The position numbers were made by a program, and so were the translations under genes. Below are positions 15,384 through 24,581 of a stretch of DNA of 64,000 nucleotides, in pieces. Under the pieces are notes generated by a model. The model worked only from the letters and a program-made list of their open reading frames with translations, searched no databases and had not been told where the DNA came from. Each line of letters begins with the position of its first letter. The stretch's first letter is position 1. This stretch comes from Neorhodopirellula lusitana (GTDB taxonomy: Bacteria > Planctomycetota > Planctomycetia > Pirellulales > Pirellulaceae): NCBI RefSeq assembly GCF_900182915.1, contig NZ_FXUG01000001.1, positions 992,001-1,056,000 of the forward strand, given 5' to 3'.

Positions 15384-16421
15384 CTAGCTTGCCAGACGTT
15401 CGGATGCACGTCGCGATGGGCGTACCTTGGGGGGGCCAACTAGGCCCGAGGTGCCGTCTTCGTTTTTGACGTGCACGTCCATCTGTGGGTACGGGATTCC
15501 GATTTCGGCTGCGTCGAGTTGGGTTTTGACTTCGGCGAGTAGCATTTCATTGGCTGGCCAGTAGTTGGATGCGGCGACCCACATGCGAACTTTCCAGTCA
15601 ACGGAGCTGGCACCCAAGCCGGCCAGGACCACGGCGCTACCGCGGCCTTCGCCGGGGATCATCATTTCGCTGAGATTGTCGATCGCTTGTTGCAACGAAT
15701 TTCGTGTTGTTTGCAGGTCGGCGGTGTAGTCCACGCCCACACAAACTTCGACGCGGCGATGAGCGTGGTGAGTGATATTTTCGATCGTCCCGCCTGAGAT
15801 GGCACTGTTGGGAACGATGATGCGGCGGTTGTCGGGTGTGTCCAAAGTGGTTGTGAACAGGTCAATTTCGTTAACCTTGCCGGTTACGGAAGCAGCGGTA
15901 ACGACGTCGCCGACTTTGAACGGGCGAAAGACCAGCATTAAGACGCCCGAGGCGAAGTTGCTGAGTGTGCCTTGGAAGGCCAGGCCGATGGCAAAACCAG
16001 CAGCGGCAAGCATCGCGGCGAGTCCACCGAGTGGAGCACCTAGCTTGCTAAGAACGGCACCGACGACGCCGAACATGATCAGATAGAAGACCATCTTGCC
16101 AACGAACTTGCCCAGTGTTTCGTCGACTCGGCGGCAGACCGGTTGGCTGATGACACGCATCAGGTACTTGGCGACCAAGTACCCCATGAAGACCACAAAC
16201 AGCCCGATGCCGGCAGAAAGCAAGGCTGGGGCGAGATGGGTGGTCGCGTAGGTGGTTAGACCGGTGAAATCACCCTCGGTCATGTTGCCGATCAGTTGGG
16301 AGGTCGCATCGGCGATACCTGGGGGCGGTGCTGAAGCCGCGTCGGCAATGGGGGACATGTTTTCCAAGTGCGATGAAGTGGCGGCACCGGGTTCGCCTGC
16401 GTACGGAGCTGGAGAGTTCAT
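15384..16421 (-). CDS. Small-conductance mechanosensitive channel (MscS family)
   Basis: This 345-residue membrane protein has three N-terminal helices (about residues 65-95, 105-130, 135-165). The pore-lining helix AAMLAAAGFAIGLAFQGTLSN with the Gly/Ala pattern of MscS TM3 is followed by NFASGVLMLVFRPFKVGDVV and the beta domain (VNEIDLFTTTLDTPDNRRII, PNSAI). The C-terminal alpha/beta domain ends with PYPQMDVHV, as in MscS. It should release osmolytes on hypo-osmotic shock. The first 50 residues are Ala/Pro/Ser-rich with no clear signal peptide, and no ribosome binding site is visible, so the start may be a little downstream. Confidence 0.9.
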   Translation of the reverse strand: MNSPAPYAGEPGAATSSHLENMSPIADAASAPPPGIADATSQLIGNMTEGDFTGLTTYATTHLAPALLSAGIGLFVVFMGYLVAKYLMRVISQPVCRRVDETLGKFVGKMVFYLIMFGVVGAVLSKLGAPLGGLAAMLAAAGFAIGLAFQGTLSNFASGVLMLVFRPFKVGDVVTAASVTGKVNEIDLFTTTLDTPDNRRIIVPNSAISGGTIENITHHAHRRVEVCVGVDYTADLQTTRNSLQQAIDNLSEMMIPGEGRGSAVVLAGLGASSVDWKVRMWVAASNYWPANEMLLAEVKTQLDAAEIGIPYPQMDVHVKNEDGTSGLVGPPKVRPSRRASERLAS

Positions 16422-16755
16422 GCTTGGTCAATCGATCGAGTGGGCAAATGAGCGGGAGCAAAAATGGGTTCGCAAGCCGTCAACACGTTTGCGGGACTGG
16501 TGCCCGGGAAGCACTTCGCGAGGGTGAAGTCGGAGTTTCCTCCTGGGATTCTTGCTGTAGCAATTTTGGGGGCGGCGAATCAAGGTGAAACTTGAGTTGG
16601 TGGCTCAGGGCCGCGGTTTCACAGGGCCGCAGTGTTGCAGGGCGACAGTGTCACAGGACCACAGGGCGACAGGGCGACAGGGCGACAGGGTTGCAGGGTT
16701 GCAGGGTTGCAGGGTTGCAGGGTTGCAGAACCTTCGTTTTGTAGAAACGCTGGGA
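16422..16755. other. Intergenic region with a minisatellite
   Basis: Between the MscS start and the end of the ABC permease gene. The only structure seen is the short-period tandem array at 16608-16729. Confidence 0.5.
16608..16729. repeat. Minisatellite of GGGCGACA and GGGTTGCA units
   Basis: About 120 bases are built from 8-9-bp units. Degenerate CAGGGCCGC/CAGGACCA units come first, then several GGGCGACA copies, then five GGGTTGCA copies in perfect phase. The array ends 27 bases before the stop codon of the minus-strand permease gene. Perfect adjacent copies imply recent expansion by slippage. Confidence 0.85.
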
Positions 16756-17742
16756 TTACAGGGGGGCTGGGAGGTCGCGGCGATCGAAGCGGATGATGGC
16801 GATTGTGTAGGCCAGCATGCCCAACGCCAGTAAAAGCAGTGGGTAATACAGTGGCGGGAAGGCATCGGGAGCGATGGGCGTTGACCAGTCCCAGGGGGAC
16901 CACAGGTCGCCGTCGCGAACTAGCGACGTCATCCGCTGGGGCTTGTAGCAGTTGAAAAACGAATAGCTTTGAAGCCAGGACAAGGGTTCAGCAGCTTTGC
17001 CGAGGCCGTACATCACGAGCTGGAGTACATAGATCGTCATCACGGCGCCGATTGTCCGCCAGCGATAGCGATCAATCGAGCTGAAGCAAGTGCTGAGTCC
17101 GAGCAGAAAGAAGCCGAAGCAGAACAACTGGAATACCGACGCCGAGTAAGTTAGGGGATCAACTCGCTCACTCATCGTGAATTCGCGCTGGACCGGTTCA
17201 CTGTCATCCAACGGCACTCGGATCGACGTGAACGGAATGTTGATCGAGGGTGGCTGGATCGTTTCGGTCAGCGTGGTCGTTTGGATTCCGATCGTGACGC
17301 CGGCCCACAGGATGCCGCACAGTAATGCCAGCCCGGCGACACTGACCAGTGCATGGGAAAGCAGGTACCGAGTTCGGCTGATCGGTTGGCTGAGAAGCAT
17401 CTCGAGTGTGCCGCGTCCCAGTTCGCCGCTAACGACATCGCTGCCCCGAGAGATGCACCAGATCACCGTGCAGAGGATCACGATCGGCTCGTCGAATGTC
17501 ATGCCGACGCGTCCGGAGTACGACAGCAGTGCTTCGAACTCGACCGGGGCGAACCTTTCGTACTCGCGAAACTGTTCCAAGATGGCTTGGAATTTTTCCA
17601 TGTCCAAGAGTTTGACGACCCATACTCGGACCCACCCGAATGCAAATAGCGCAATCGCCAAAAAGATAAATAGCAGGGATGACTGTCCGATGAACTTGCG
17701 GATCATCATGCGGTCGATGCCAATGTCGCGAATCGCAATCAT
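16756..17742 (-). CDS. ABC-2 type transporter permease
   Basis: This 328-residue membrane protein has an N-terminal helix (LLFIFLAIALFAFGWVRVWVV), a soluble loop (VELFEAIL-like, residues 45-75) and a further five or six helices. SRGSDVVSGELGRGTLEMLLSQPISR is the conserved cytoplasmic segment of ABC-2 permeases that contacts the ATPase. Its ATG overlaps the TGA of the ATPase gene by four bases, so the two are translationally coupled and form one exporter. Substrate unknown. ABC-2 exporters of this kind usually move lipids, polysaccharides, peptides or drugs. Confidence 0.85.
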   Translation of the reverse strand: MIAIRDIGIDRMMIRKFIGQSSLLFIFLAIALFAFGWVRVWVVKLLDMEKFQAILEQFREYERFAPVEFEALLSYSGRVGMTFDEPIVILCTVIWCISRGSDVVSGELGRGTLEMLLSQPISRTRYLLSHALVSVAGLALLCGILWAGVTIGIQTTTLTETIQPPSINIPFTSIRVPLDDSEPVQREFTMSERVDPLTYSASVFQLFCFGFFLLGLSTCFSSIDRYRWRTIGAVMTIYVLQLVMYGLGKAAEPLSWLQSYSFFNCYKPQRMTSLVRDGDLWSPWDWSTPIAPDAFPPLYYPLLLLALGMLAYTIAIIRFDRRDLPAPL

Positions 17743-18929
17743 GACTGGCCTCCGTTGAGATCGGACGCTGCGACGGTTTCGCCGGTTGTCATCGGATTGT
17801 TGGTTGCCGAGGTGTTGCTTGGCGTGTGATCCGCTTTTCGGGTTGATGCACGTTTGATCGCACGCGGACTCAGGTGAACAGACTGGTAAACCGCATGCAG
17901 GCCCAAGGGTTCAATTCGAACTTGATGCAGCGGCAGTGAGGCCAGCCATGGCAAGGCCGGGCCAAGGTCGCCTGCGGTATCGATTTGGACGTGACCGCCT
18001 TCCACATGAATCCCTTCGATTGATTCCGCGATGGCGTCGGGAACTTTTCCCAGCGGGGCCTCGGGTGGTTTTTCGGATGCGGTGGCCAATGAGGTCTGGT
18101 CCAAAAGGGCTGTCAGTCGATGGCGTTGGAAGAGTTCTTGCATGGTCAGTCGTTTCACCAGTTCGCCTTTTCGCAAGAACGCGACCCGGTCGCAGGTTTG
18201 TTCGATTTCGCTCAAGACGTGAGACGAGAACATGACCGTTCGTCCCTCATTACGCTGACTCAGGACAAGGTTGAGGACTTCGTTGCGGACGGTTGGATCC
18301 AGATTGGCGGTCGGTTCGTCTAGGATCAGGAGTGGTGTTCGCGGGCCAAACACAACAGCCAATGCCAGCTTTTGCCTCATTCCAGTTGACATGAACGCGA
18401 CCCGTCGTGACAGATCCAGTTCGAGTCGCTCGGCCACGTCAAGCGAACGAGCAAGATCGCCAAGGGGATGCATTTGTGAGAAGAATTTTAAGACGCCATC
18501 GCCCCGCATGTGGCGTGGTAAGCGGGCGTCGCCGGGCAGGTATGCGACGTTGCGCCGCACGGCGACGGAATCGGTTACCGGATCAAAACCAGCAACTTGG
18601 CATGAACCTGAGGTGACGCGGAGGTATCCCAGTAGGAGCCGAATGAGTGTCGACTTGCCCGCGCCGTTGGGCCCGAGCAGCCCGAAGATCTCGTTTCGAC
18701 GAACATCAATGTTGCAGCGTGTCAGTGCCTCGAACGAACCGTATCGCTTTGACAGGTTATCCGTTTGTACAATGAAGTAATCGCTCGACTGTCCGGGAAG
18801 CCGATCATCCACCTCAGGACGATTTTCATCCAAGAAACGAGAATTGTTCAAAGCATTTTCCAAGGATTGTCGGACAAAGAGACTCGGCTTCCGCGAAGAT
18901 AACAACATCGGTAGCTTGTCGCACACCAC
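17739..18929 (-). CDS. ABC transporter ATP-binding protein
   Basis: This 396-residue protein has Walker A (LLGPNGAGKST, residues 84-94), the signature STGMRQKLALAV, Walker B (LLILDEPTANLDP) and the H-loop (MFSSHVLSEIEQ), all in canonical order. Residues 1-50 are an unusual extension before the nucleotide-binding domain. The GTG at 18929 is the first start, but an ATG at 18908 or a later start is possible. After the ATPase core, about 130 residues (from 265) include a Ser/Thr/Asn-rich tail. It pairs with the overlapping permease gene downstream and is divergent from argJ, with 48 bases between the starts. Confidence 0.87.
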   Translation of the reverse strand: MVCDKLPMLLSSRKPSLFVRQSLENALNNSRFLDENRPEVDDRLPGQSSDYFIVQTDNLSKRYGSFEALTRCNIDVRRNEIFGLLGPNGAGKSTLIRLLLGYLRVTSGSCQVAGFDPVTDSVAVRRNVAYLPGDARLPRHMRGDGVLKFFSQMHPLGDLARSLDVAERLELDLSRRVAFMSTGMRQKLALAVVFGPRTPLLILDEPTANLDPTVRNEVLNLVLSQRNEGRTVMFSSHVLSEIEQTCDRVAFLRKGELVKRLTMQELFQRHRLTALLDQTSLATASEKPPEAPLGKVPDAIAESIEGIHVEGGHVQIDTAGDLGPALPWLASLPLHQVRIEPLGLHAVYQSVHLSPRAIKRASTRKADHTPSNTSATNNPMTTGETVAASDLNGGQS

Positions 18930-18977
18930 GGCGCATTCTTCACACGTGTCAAATCACTCCGAAAAACATCCATTGCT

Positions 18978-20207
18978 ATGAAGCCAACGCCTTCCGACTC
19001 CGAAGTGAGCCAGTCCACTAGCGAAATTCTCTTGCCAGCCGGCTTTCGGTTCGCTGGTGCCACCGGCGGCATTAAAGCCAGTGGCAAACCGGATGTGTCG
19101 CTGATCGTGTCCGACAAGCCCTGTGTGGCGGCGGCCGTGACGACAACGAACCAAGTTTTTGCCGCTCCAGTGACACTTTGTCGCGAGCGATCACCGACCG
19201 CGAAGTGCCGAGCGGTGATCACCAACAGCGGGAACGCGAACGCCTGCACCGGTCGGCAAGGTGACCTCGACGCGATCCAGATGGGAAGTGTCGTCGCGGA
19301 CCGCTTGGAATGCGAAGCAGAAGACGTGTTCGTAATGAGCACCGGTGTGATCGGCCAGCCGCTGCCAATGGCGAAGGTGTTGGTGGGCATCGAAAACGCG
19401 TTCGGCAATTTGGGCGACTCGGCCGAGCATTTCATTGCAGCCAATGATGCGATCTGCACGACCGATGCCTATCGCAAGAACGTATCGATCGCTTTCGAGG
19501 CGGGCGGCCAGTCCTATCGATTGGCGGCGATGTGTAAAGGTGCCGGCATGATCGCCCCGAACATGGCGACGATGTTGGGCGTGGTCGTGACCGACTTTCC
19601 AATGTCGATTGAGCAGGCACCGCAGGCGTTGCGCCGAATCACGGAGCGATCGTTCAATCGCGTCAGTGTCGACGGCCACATGAGCACGAACGACACAGTC
19701 GTTTTGATGACCGGTGGTGACGAACAGTCCGTTGTCACCGACGAAGTGCTCGACGAGTTTGTGGCTGCGGCTTCGGATGCTTGTTTGGAGCTGGCAAAAC
19801 TGTTGGTTGCCGATGGGGAGGGTGCTGTTCGCTTTTTTGAAGTCGCTGTGGAAGGTGCCATGTCGGATGCGGACGCCTTGACGATTGCCCAGACCGTGGC
19901 AGCGAGTCCGTTGGTTAAGACCGCCATCACGGGTGGCGATCCCAATTGGGGGCGAATCGTTTCCGCCGCTGGGTACGCTGGCCCTAAAATGGACGTGGCG
20001 AACACGAGCTTGACGATTGAAGGCGTGACCGTGTTCGAAAATGGGCAGCCGGTCACGATCGATGCCGCCAAACTCAGCGAGACGATGAAGTCGGCGGTGG
20101 AAGTTAAGTTGCGATTGACCGTTGGGACTGGCTCGGGGGCGTCGGAGTATTGGTCAAGCGACCTGACGGTGGATTATGTAAGATTCAATTCGCTGTACAC
20201 GACTTAG
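18978..20207 (+). CDS. argJ: Bifunctional ornithine acetyltransferase/N-acetylglutamate synthase ArgJ
   Basis: This 409-residue enzyme carries the self-cleavage motif KGAGMIAPNMATML (residues 187-200). Thr198 becomes the N-terminal nucleophile of the beta chain after cleavage of Ala197-Thr198. ITNSGNANACTG, STGVIGQPLPM and GGDPNWGRI are further conserved ArgJ blocks. It transfers the acetyl group from N-acetylornithine to glutamate in the cyclic arginine pathway. Whether it also uses acetyl-CoA (bifunctional type) cannot be read with certainty. The protein is full length. It is divergent from the ABC exporter genes and not in an arg operon here. Confidence 0.95.
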   Translation: MKPTPSDSEVSQSTSEILLPAGFRFAGATGGIKASGKPDVSLIVSDKPCVAAAVTTTNQVFAAPVTLCRERSPTAKCRAVITNSGNANACTGRQGDLDAIQMGSVVADRLECEAEDVFVMSTGVIGQPLPMAKVLVGIENAFGNLGDSAEHFIAANDAICTTDAYRKNVSIAFEAGGQSYRLAAMCKGAGMIAPNMATMLGVVVTDFPMSIEQAPQALRRITERSFNRVSVDGHMSTNDTVVLMTGGDEQSVVTDEVLDEFVAAASDACLELAKLLVADGEGAVRFFEVAVEGAMSDADALTIAQTVAASPLVKTAITGGDPNWGRIVSAAGYAGPKMDVANTSLTIEGVTVFENGQPVTIDAAKLSETMKSAVEVKLRLTVGTGSGASEYWSSDLTVDYVRFNSLYTT

Positions 20208-20381
20208 CGGTGGTGGGGCTTGGACTTTTCGTCAGCCCCGGCGGACTCGGGTTTCCTGCGTCCCCAGTCATGATGGGCTGAAACCGTGATGGGCTGAAGC
20301 ACTGGGGCGGCTAAGACGTGCAGCGGTGAGTCGGGCAGACGCGGAAGCTGTTCGTTGTTTTAAGTCATCAAGGAATCCAAC

Positions 20382-21536
20382 ATGCCGATCGAAGTTCAGT
20401 GCTCTTGTGGTCGAAATCTTCGCGTGCCTGACACGGCCGCGGGGAAGCGAGTGAAGTGTCCGGCCTGTTCGCAAATTATCGGCGTGCCCGAGTCGGACCC
20501 GTATGCCGGGACGGCGGTGGAGGTCGCTGAAGAAGTCTACGACGATGACGATCCCTTTGCATCGTTTCCGTCTGTGCCCGCTAACCCGCCCAGCCCAAGC
20601 ATGGGGCAACCCTCCGCGATGGGCGGTGCGTCGACTCAGGGAGCAGCTTCGCAGGGGCCGGGATCGCAGGAACGGGGGACGCAGGTACCGGGCGGTGCTG
20701 CGCAGCATCCGCCGACCAAGCGATATCGATTTGCGCCCAATCCCAATCGTCGCTGCCATGAGGTGGACTTCGAGATTATCGGTGACGACTTGCAGATGGT
20801 CGTCATTGAGCTTGATCCAGGTGAAACCGTCATCGCTGAAGCGGGGGCCATGCTCTACATGGAAGACGGTATCCAATTTGAAGCCAAAATGGGTGACGGT
20901 TCTCAGCCGGACACAGGCATGTTTGGCAAGGTGCTTTCGATGGGCAAGCGAGCGATCAGTGGCGAGTCGCTGTTCATGACTCACTTCACGCACACCGGTC
21001 GCGGGAAGAGCCACGTTGCGTTTGCGGCACCGTATCCGGGGAAGATCGTGCCCATTGATTTGGCGACGATCCCGGGGAACGATTTGTTGTGCCAGAAAGA
21101 TGCGTTCCTGTGTGCGGCGATGGGCACCCAGGTTTCGATCGCGTTTCAGAAAAAACTCGGGACCGGCTTATTTGGCGGCGAAGGTTTCATTTTGCAAAAG
21201 CTGGTCGGCGATGGACTCGCTTGTATTCATGCCGGCGGCACCGTGATCGAGCGTCGGCTTAATGGTGAAACGCTGCGTGTGGACACAGGGTGTTTGGTCG
21301 CGTTTGAGCCGCACATTGAATACAACATCGAGCGAGCCGGGAACCTGAAAAGCATGTTCCTGGGTGGCGAAGGGTTGTTCTTGGCAACACTTCGTGGCAC
21401 GGGACGTGTGTGGTTGCAAAGCCTGCCGATGCGGCGTCTGGCTGAGCGGATCGTTGGGACCGCTAGTGGGTCAGGCGGCAGCGGTGGGGAAGGTTCGATT
21501 CTGGGCTCGCTCGGTAACCTGTTGGATGGTGATTGA
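20382..21536 (+). CDS. AIM24-family protein with N-terminal zinc ribbon
   Basis: This is a 384-residue protein. Residues 1-40 ([19 protein letters not shown] followed by [15 protein letters not shown]) form a C-x-C...C-x-x-C zinc-ribbon-like domain common at the front of planctomycete proteins. A Pro/Gln/Gly-rich linker (about 60-115) follows. From about residue 130 the AIM24/TIGR00266 domain is clear: [48 protein letters not shown] and [13 protein letters not shown]. The domain is beta-rich and of uncertain biochemical role; in yeast mitochondria it affects inner membrane organisation. A GG-rich tail ends the protein. Monocistronic as far as can be seen. Confidence 0.85.
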   Translation: MPIEVQCSCGRNLRVPDTAAGKRVKCPACSQIIGVPESDPYAGTAVEVAEEVYDDDDPFASFPSVPANPPSPSMGQPSAMGGASTQGAASQGPGSQERGTQVPGGAAQHPPTKRYRFAPNPNRRCHEVDFEIIGDDLQMVVIELDPGETVIAEAGAMLYMEDGIQFEAKMGDGSQPDTGMFGKVLSMGKRAISGESLFMTHFTHTGRGKSHVAFAAPYPGKIVPIDLATIPGNDLLCQKDAFLCAAMGTQVSIAFQKKLGTGLFGGEGFILQKLVGDGLACIHAGGTVIERRLNGETLRVDTGCLVAFEPHIEYNIERAGNLKSMFLGGEGLFLATLRGTGRVWLQSLPMRRLAERIVGTASGSGGSGGEGSILGSLGNLLDGD

Positions 21537-21639
21537 GCGAAGGAATCTTTGTTTATAGTCAGCCAAGCGGTATGACGGATCTGCCGAAGAGCGGAGACAC
21601 GTGCCAAGCCGGACCCCTGTTTTTCGGATCGGCCTTTTT

Positions 21640-23055
21640 TTAGAAGGCCAGGTTGGCTCGCACGCCGAGTAACCAAGCGTCGTCGATTGATTCGCGGGCT
21701 TGCGAGATCCACTGGGCGTCGGGAGTGATTGCCAAGTTTCGGGTCGCTTGAATGTTGTAATACGCTTCGACGCCCTGGCCGTCGCCCACGCTGCCGACTG
21801 CTGCGGCAATGAAGGGGCCGAGTTCATCGCTGGTGCCAGAGTAGTAATAGCCCAGCCCAAAAGTATCAGCCTCGCGGCCACGCAATCGACTGTTCCCGCC
21901 GATACCCGCGCTTAGGAAATAACTGACTGGGTTGGCGTTGTCATCCGCGATACCAGCGCGAGCGAAGTAGCCCCAGCCATGGGTCGGGTCGTTTCGGTCG
22001 GTGTAAAGATATTGGTCAGTATTCCAGTACAAGGACCAAGAGTCGGACGTGCGAGCAATCGGGACCTCAGGCAGAATGATCCGCGGGTCTTGACCGAGAC
22101 TGACGTAGTTGCGCGTGCTGTATGTTCCGGCAAACAATTGGTGTCCAGGCAAGCCGCCGAAGTTGGTAGGCACACGGAGTTCGGCAGACAGTGCGACGCC
22201 GTCAGCGAACAGTTCATCGAAGCCGTTGGATGTGGTTGTGTCGGTGGGGTTCATGACTAGGAACGACAGCAAGGGTTCGCCTCCCATTAGCCAGGCGAAT
22301 CCGGCGCCGAGACTCGAGTAGGGGACCGTTCGCAAGGCGATTGGGTTGGCAACGAACCCCATGTTTGAAAACTGCGTGATCCCGCGTCCGTGTGCGAAGG
22401 CATTCGCGTCACCATCAAGCGAGTCGACCTTCCCGCCAAAAACGATGAAGTTTTCGCTAAGTGCTTGTGTGATTACGAAGTTTGTCAGGTATAGATCTCG
22501 GCTCTCGGTTGTGGGGAGTTCTGTTGCCAGTGTTGCTGGTAGAAAAGCACCGCTAGGCTCGACAATGCTTTGACCAAAGCGATGTTCGGCGCGAATCTTT
22601 ACGAACGTACCTTCATGCAGCCCCAGTTTTCCTAGGTCGAAGTTGGCGACGTAGTCTCCGTGCCCGCCGTAGCGATCGGTTTGGTCTAGACCGCCGGAGA
22701 CGGTTCCGAAATAGAACTGGGTGATGTTGCTTTGGAAGGTGATGCCGCTGTCAGCCAGGTTCCGCCGTGTCGTACCCAGGCATCCCAGTTCGGTAAGGCA
22801 GTTGGCGTGCGTGTCACAAACGCAACCTCCCATTTGGTCGCACCCGCAGTCAGCAGTGCCATCGCAGCCACATCTCAATTCATCGCAGTTCGATGCATCA
22901 CAGGCCAGGGAGAAATCGCAGACGTCGCAATCGAATGTGGGGCTGTCCGCGAACGCCAATGGCGAAAGCAGTCCGCCTACCACCGCCAGCGTCACGCCCG
23001 CAGTTCGCAAAGCGGAAACGATGGCGAAGCGAGACCGCATCATCATGTGACTCAT
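21640..23055 (-). CDS. OprB-like carbohydrate porin with cysteine-rich N-terminus
   Basis: This 471-residue exported protein has a signal peptide (LAVVGGLLSPLAFA, cleavage about residue 36). Residues 39-95 contain over a dozen Cys (CDVCDFSLACDASNCDELRC and CGCDGTADCGCDQMGGCVCD), unlike ordinary OprB. The rest is beta-barrel-like with many aromatic and Gly residues (SGITFQSNITQFYFGTVSGG, GKLGLHEGTFVKIRAEHRFG), ending in an aromatic residue (ANLAF) as outer-membrane proteins do. OprB porins let sugars through the outer membrane. The start could also be ATG at 23052. The gene is convergent with the AIM24 gene. Confidence 0.8.
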   Translation of the reverse strand: MSHMMMRSRFAIVSALRTAGVTLAVVGGLLSPLAFADSPTFDCDVCDFSLACDASNCDELRCGCDGTADCGCDQMGGCVCDTHANCLTELGCLGTTRRNLADSGITFQSNITQFYFGTVSGGLDQTDRYGGHGDYVANFDLGKLGLHEGTFVKIRAEHRFGQSIVEPSGAFLPATLATELPTTESRDLYLTNFVITQALSENFIVFGGKVDSLDGDANAFAHGRGITQFSNMGFVANPIALRTVPYSSLGAGFAWLMGGEPLLSFLVMNPTDTTTSNGFDELFADGVALSAELRVPTNFGGLPGHQLFAGTYSTRNYVSLGQDPRIILPEVPIARTSDSWSLYWNTDQYLYTDRNDPTHGWGYFARAGIADDNANPVSYFLSAGIGGNSRLRGREADTFGLGYYYSGTSDELGPFIAAAVGSVGDGQGVEAYYNIQATRNLAITPDAQWISQARESIDDAWLLGVRANLAF

Positions 23056-23600
23056 TTGTATGACTGTGGGTTTGTATGATTAGCAAGTATCAGGAAGTTG
23101 GCGGGAAGCTGGACCGTTTGTGCTCATATTGAAACTGGGCCAGTTCTTGAAACTGGACCAGGTCCCGTCGGTACCCTGAGTGGCGAATTGGTTAACGCAG
23201 GGAGTGGTTGTCGATTGAGCGTTGGCGTGTTAGTCGTCGGCATCCTAGTCGTCTATTCGGATTCGCGGTTGAAATGAAACAATAAAAAAGCGGTCGCTTC
23301 TTGCTTCCTTGATTCGCTTGGCGAGTAAATTCAGGGTCAGGCAAGTTTTAGGGGCGCGACGTCCCAAATCACTATTTTGGATGATTGCCGCCAAGGTTGA
23401 GATTTTCGCCGGTTAGCCAGTAGTGAACCGGGCTAAGATAGTTGGGTGAATGCACTCATTTCCGATCGTCTTTCAACGTCAATCGCGTTGTCGATGCATT
23501 TGACCGCGACTTGCCACTGGAGGCTGTTCCCTTATGATGAGAATCGCACAAGGACGTCGGCTTTCTACTCCTCTCAATCCGACTTGTTCGAAAGGTCCCA
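23056..23600. other. Intergenic region, nothing recognised
   Basis: This stretch separates divergent genes (porin and NTF2-like) and should hold both promoters. A short direct repeat of GAAACTGGGCCA/GAAACTGGACCA at about 23131-23162 is the only pattern noticed. Confidence 0.4.
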
Positions 23601-24581
23601 ATGTATCGCTTCACAGCGTCATGCCTCCTGCTTGTGCTGCTGCACTCGCCAGTGTTTGCCGACGAAACCGCCATCCGCACGTTTGTTCAACAGTACGCAG
23701 CGGACTTCAATGCAAAGAACGCCAGTGAGTTAACCCAAAAATGGGTTGTCGATGGCCAGTATCGGGACCTCTCTTCTGGACTTGTTTGGACGGGGCGAGA
23801 TGAGATCGCCAAGCAACTTGAGATCGTGCTGTCCGGAGCGATTACCCCGCGTCTGCAAGTCACGATTGATGCCGTGCGGATGATCGGTGAGTCCGCGGCA
23901 CGCGTTGAAGGGACCAACACGATTGAGTTGGCGGTAGAGGATGCCGCATCGGGGATGGTGGATCAGTTTGAATTCGTCGCGCTGGTTGTCTTAGAAGACG
24001 GCAGTTGGAGGTTCAATAATATTGATGAGCGAGCGATCGGCGATGCGGCTCAAGAAGACGAAGCCGCGGTCGATCGAAAAGACTTCACCGCCAGTCTTTC
24101 TCAGCTTGCTTGGTTGCAAGGTGAATGGCGGGATGACATTGAAGGTGTGAATGTGACCACCAGTGTCCGTGCCTTGCCCGGAGGTCAGTTTCTATTGCGG
24201 GTGTTCAGTCGTGAGATAGAAGATGCTGAGCCACTTGTTGGTTTTCAAGTCATCGGGCACGATCCAAACGCAGACCAAATTCGATCTTGGTCGTTTTTTG
24301 GCGATGGCAGTTTCGGTGAAGGTGAATGGCAAGTTGGCGATGAAGAGACGACCGCGATGGTGCAGTCGCGGCTAACCAGTGCCGAGGGCGTTCGCAGTGC
24401 GGGGACCTACGTGATCCGCCAGGTCGATGACAATACATTGAATGTCAAGCTGTTCGGGCGGAGTCTTGCTGGTGAACCGTTGCCCAACGGGGTGCCGGTT
24501 ACCGTCGTCCGAGTTGACTCGTCAGAAAACGGTTCCAGCGAACCGACTATCCAAACACAGCCAATTGGTTCGGGAGAATGA
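23601..24581 (+). CDS. Secreted SnoaL/NTF2-like (DUF4440-type) protein
   Basis: This 326-residue protein has a signal peptide (MYRFTASCLLLVLLHSPVFA, cleavage before DETAI). Residues 22-135 form an NTF2-like domain: AIRTFVQQYAADFNAKNASEL, then YRDLSSGLVWTGRDEIAKQL, as in SgcJ/EcaC and SnoaL-like proteins. The second half (LAWLQGEWRDDIEGVNVTTS, WSFFGDGSFGEGEWQVGDEE) is a beta-rich lipocalin-like repeat typical of planctomycete proteins of this family. Catalytic residues are not clear. Its TGA overlaps the start of the next gene (ATGATG at 24578), so the two are translationally coupled. It probably acts outside the cytoplasmic membrane. Confidence 0.75.
   Translation: MYRFTASCLLLVLLHSPVFADETAIRTFVQQYAADFNAKNASELTQKWVVDGQYRDLSSGLVWTGRDEIAKQLEIVLSGAITPRLQVTIDAVRMIGESAARVEGTNTIELAVEDAASGMVDQFEFVALVVLEDGSWRFNNIDERAIGDAAQEDEAAVDRKDFTASLSQLAWLQGEWRDDIEGVNVTTSVRALPGGQFLLRVFSREIEDAEPLVGFQVIGHDPNADQIRSWSFFGDGSFGEGEWQVGDEETTAMVQSRLTSAEGVRSAGTYVIRQVDDNTLNVKLFGRSLAGEPLPNGVPVTVVRVDSSENGSSEPTIQTQPIGSGE

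Noticed and set aside
16608-16729. Possible CRISPR array
   Set aside because: Units are 8-9 bp with no unique spacers and no cas genes nearby. It is a minisatellite.
17177-17758. 193-codon plus-strand frame opposite the ABC permease
   Set aside because: It is a shadow frame of a clear membrane protein gene on the minus strand.
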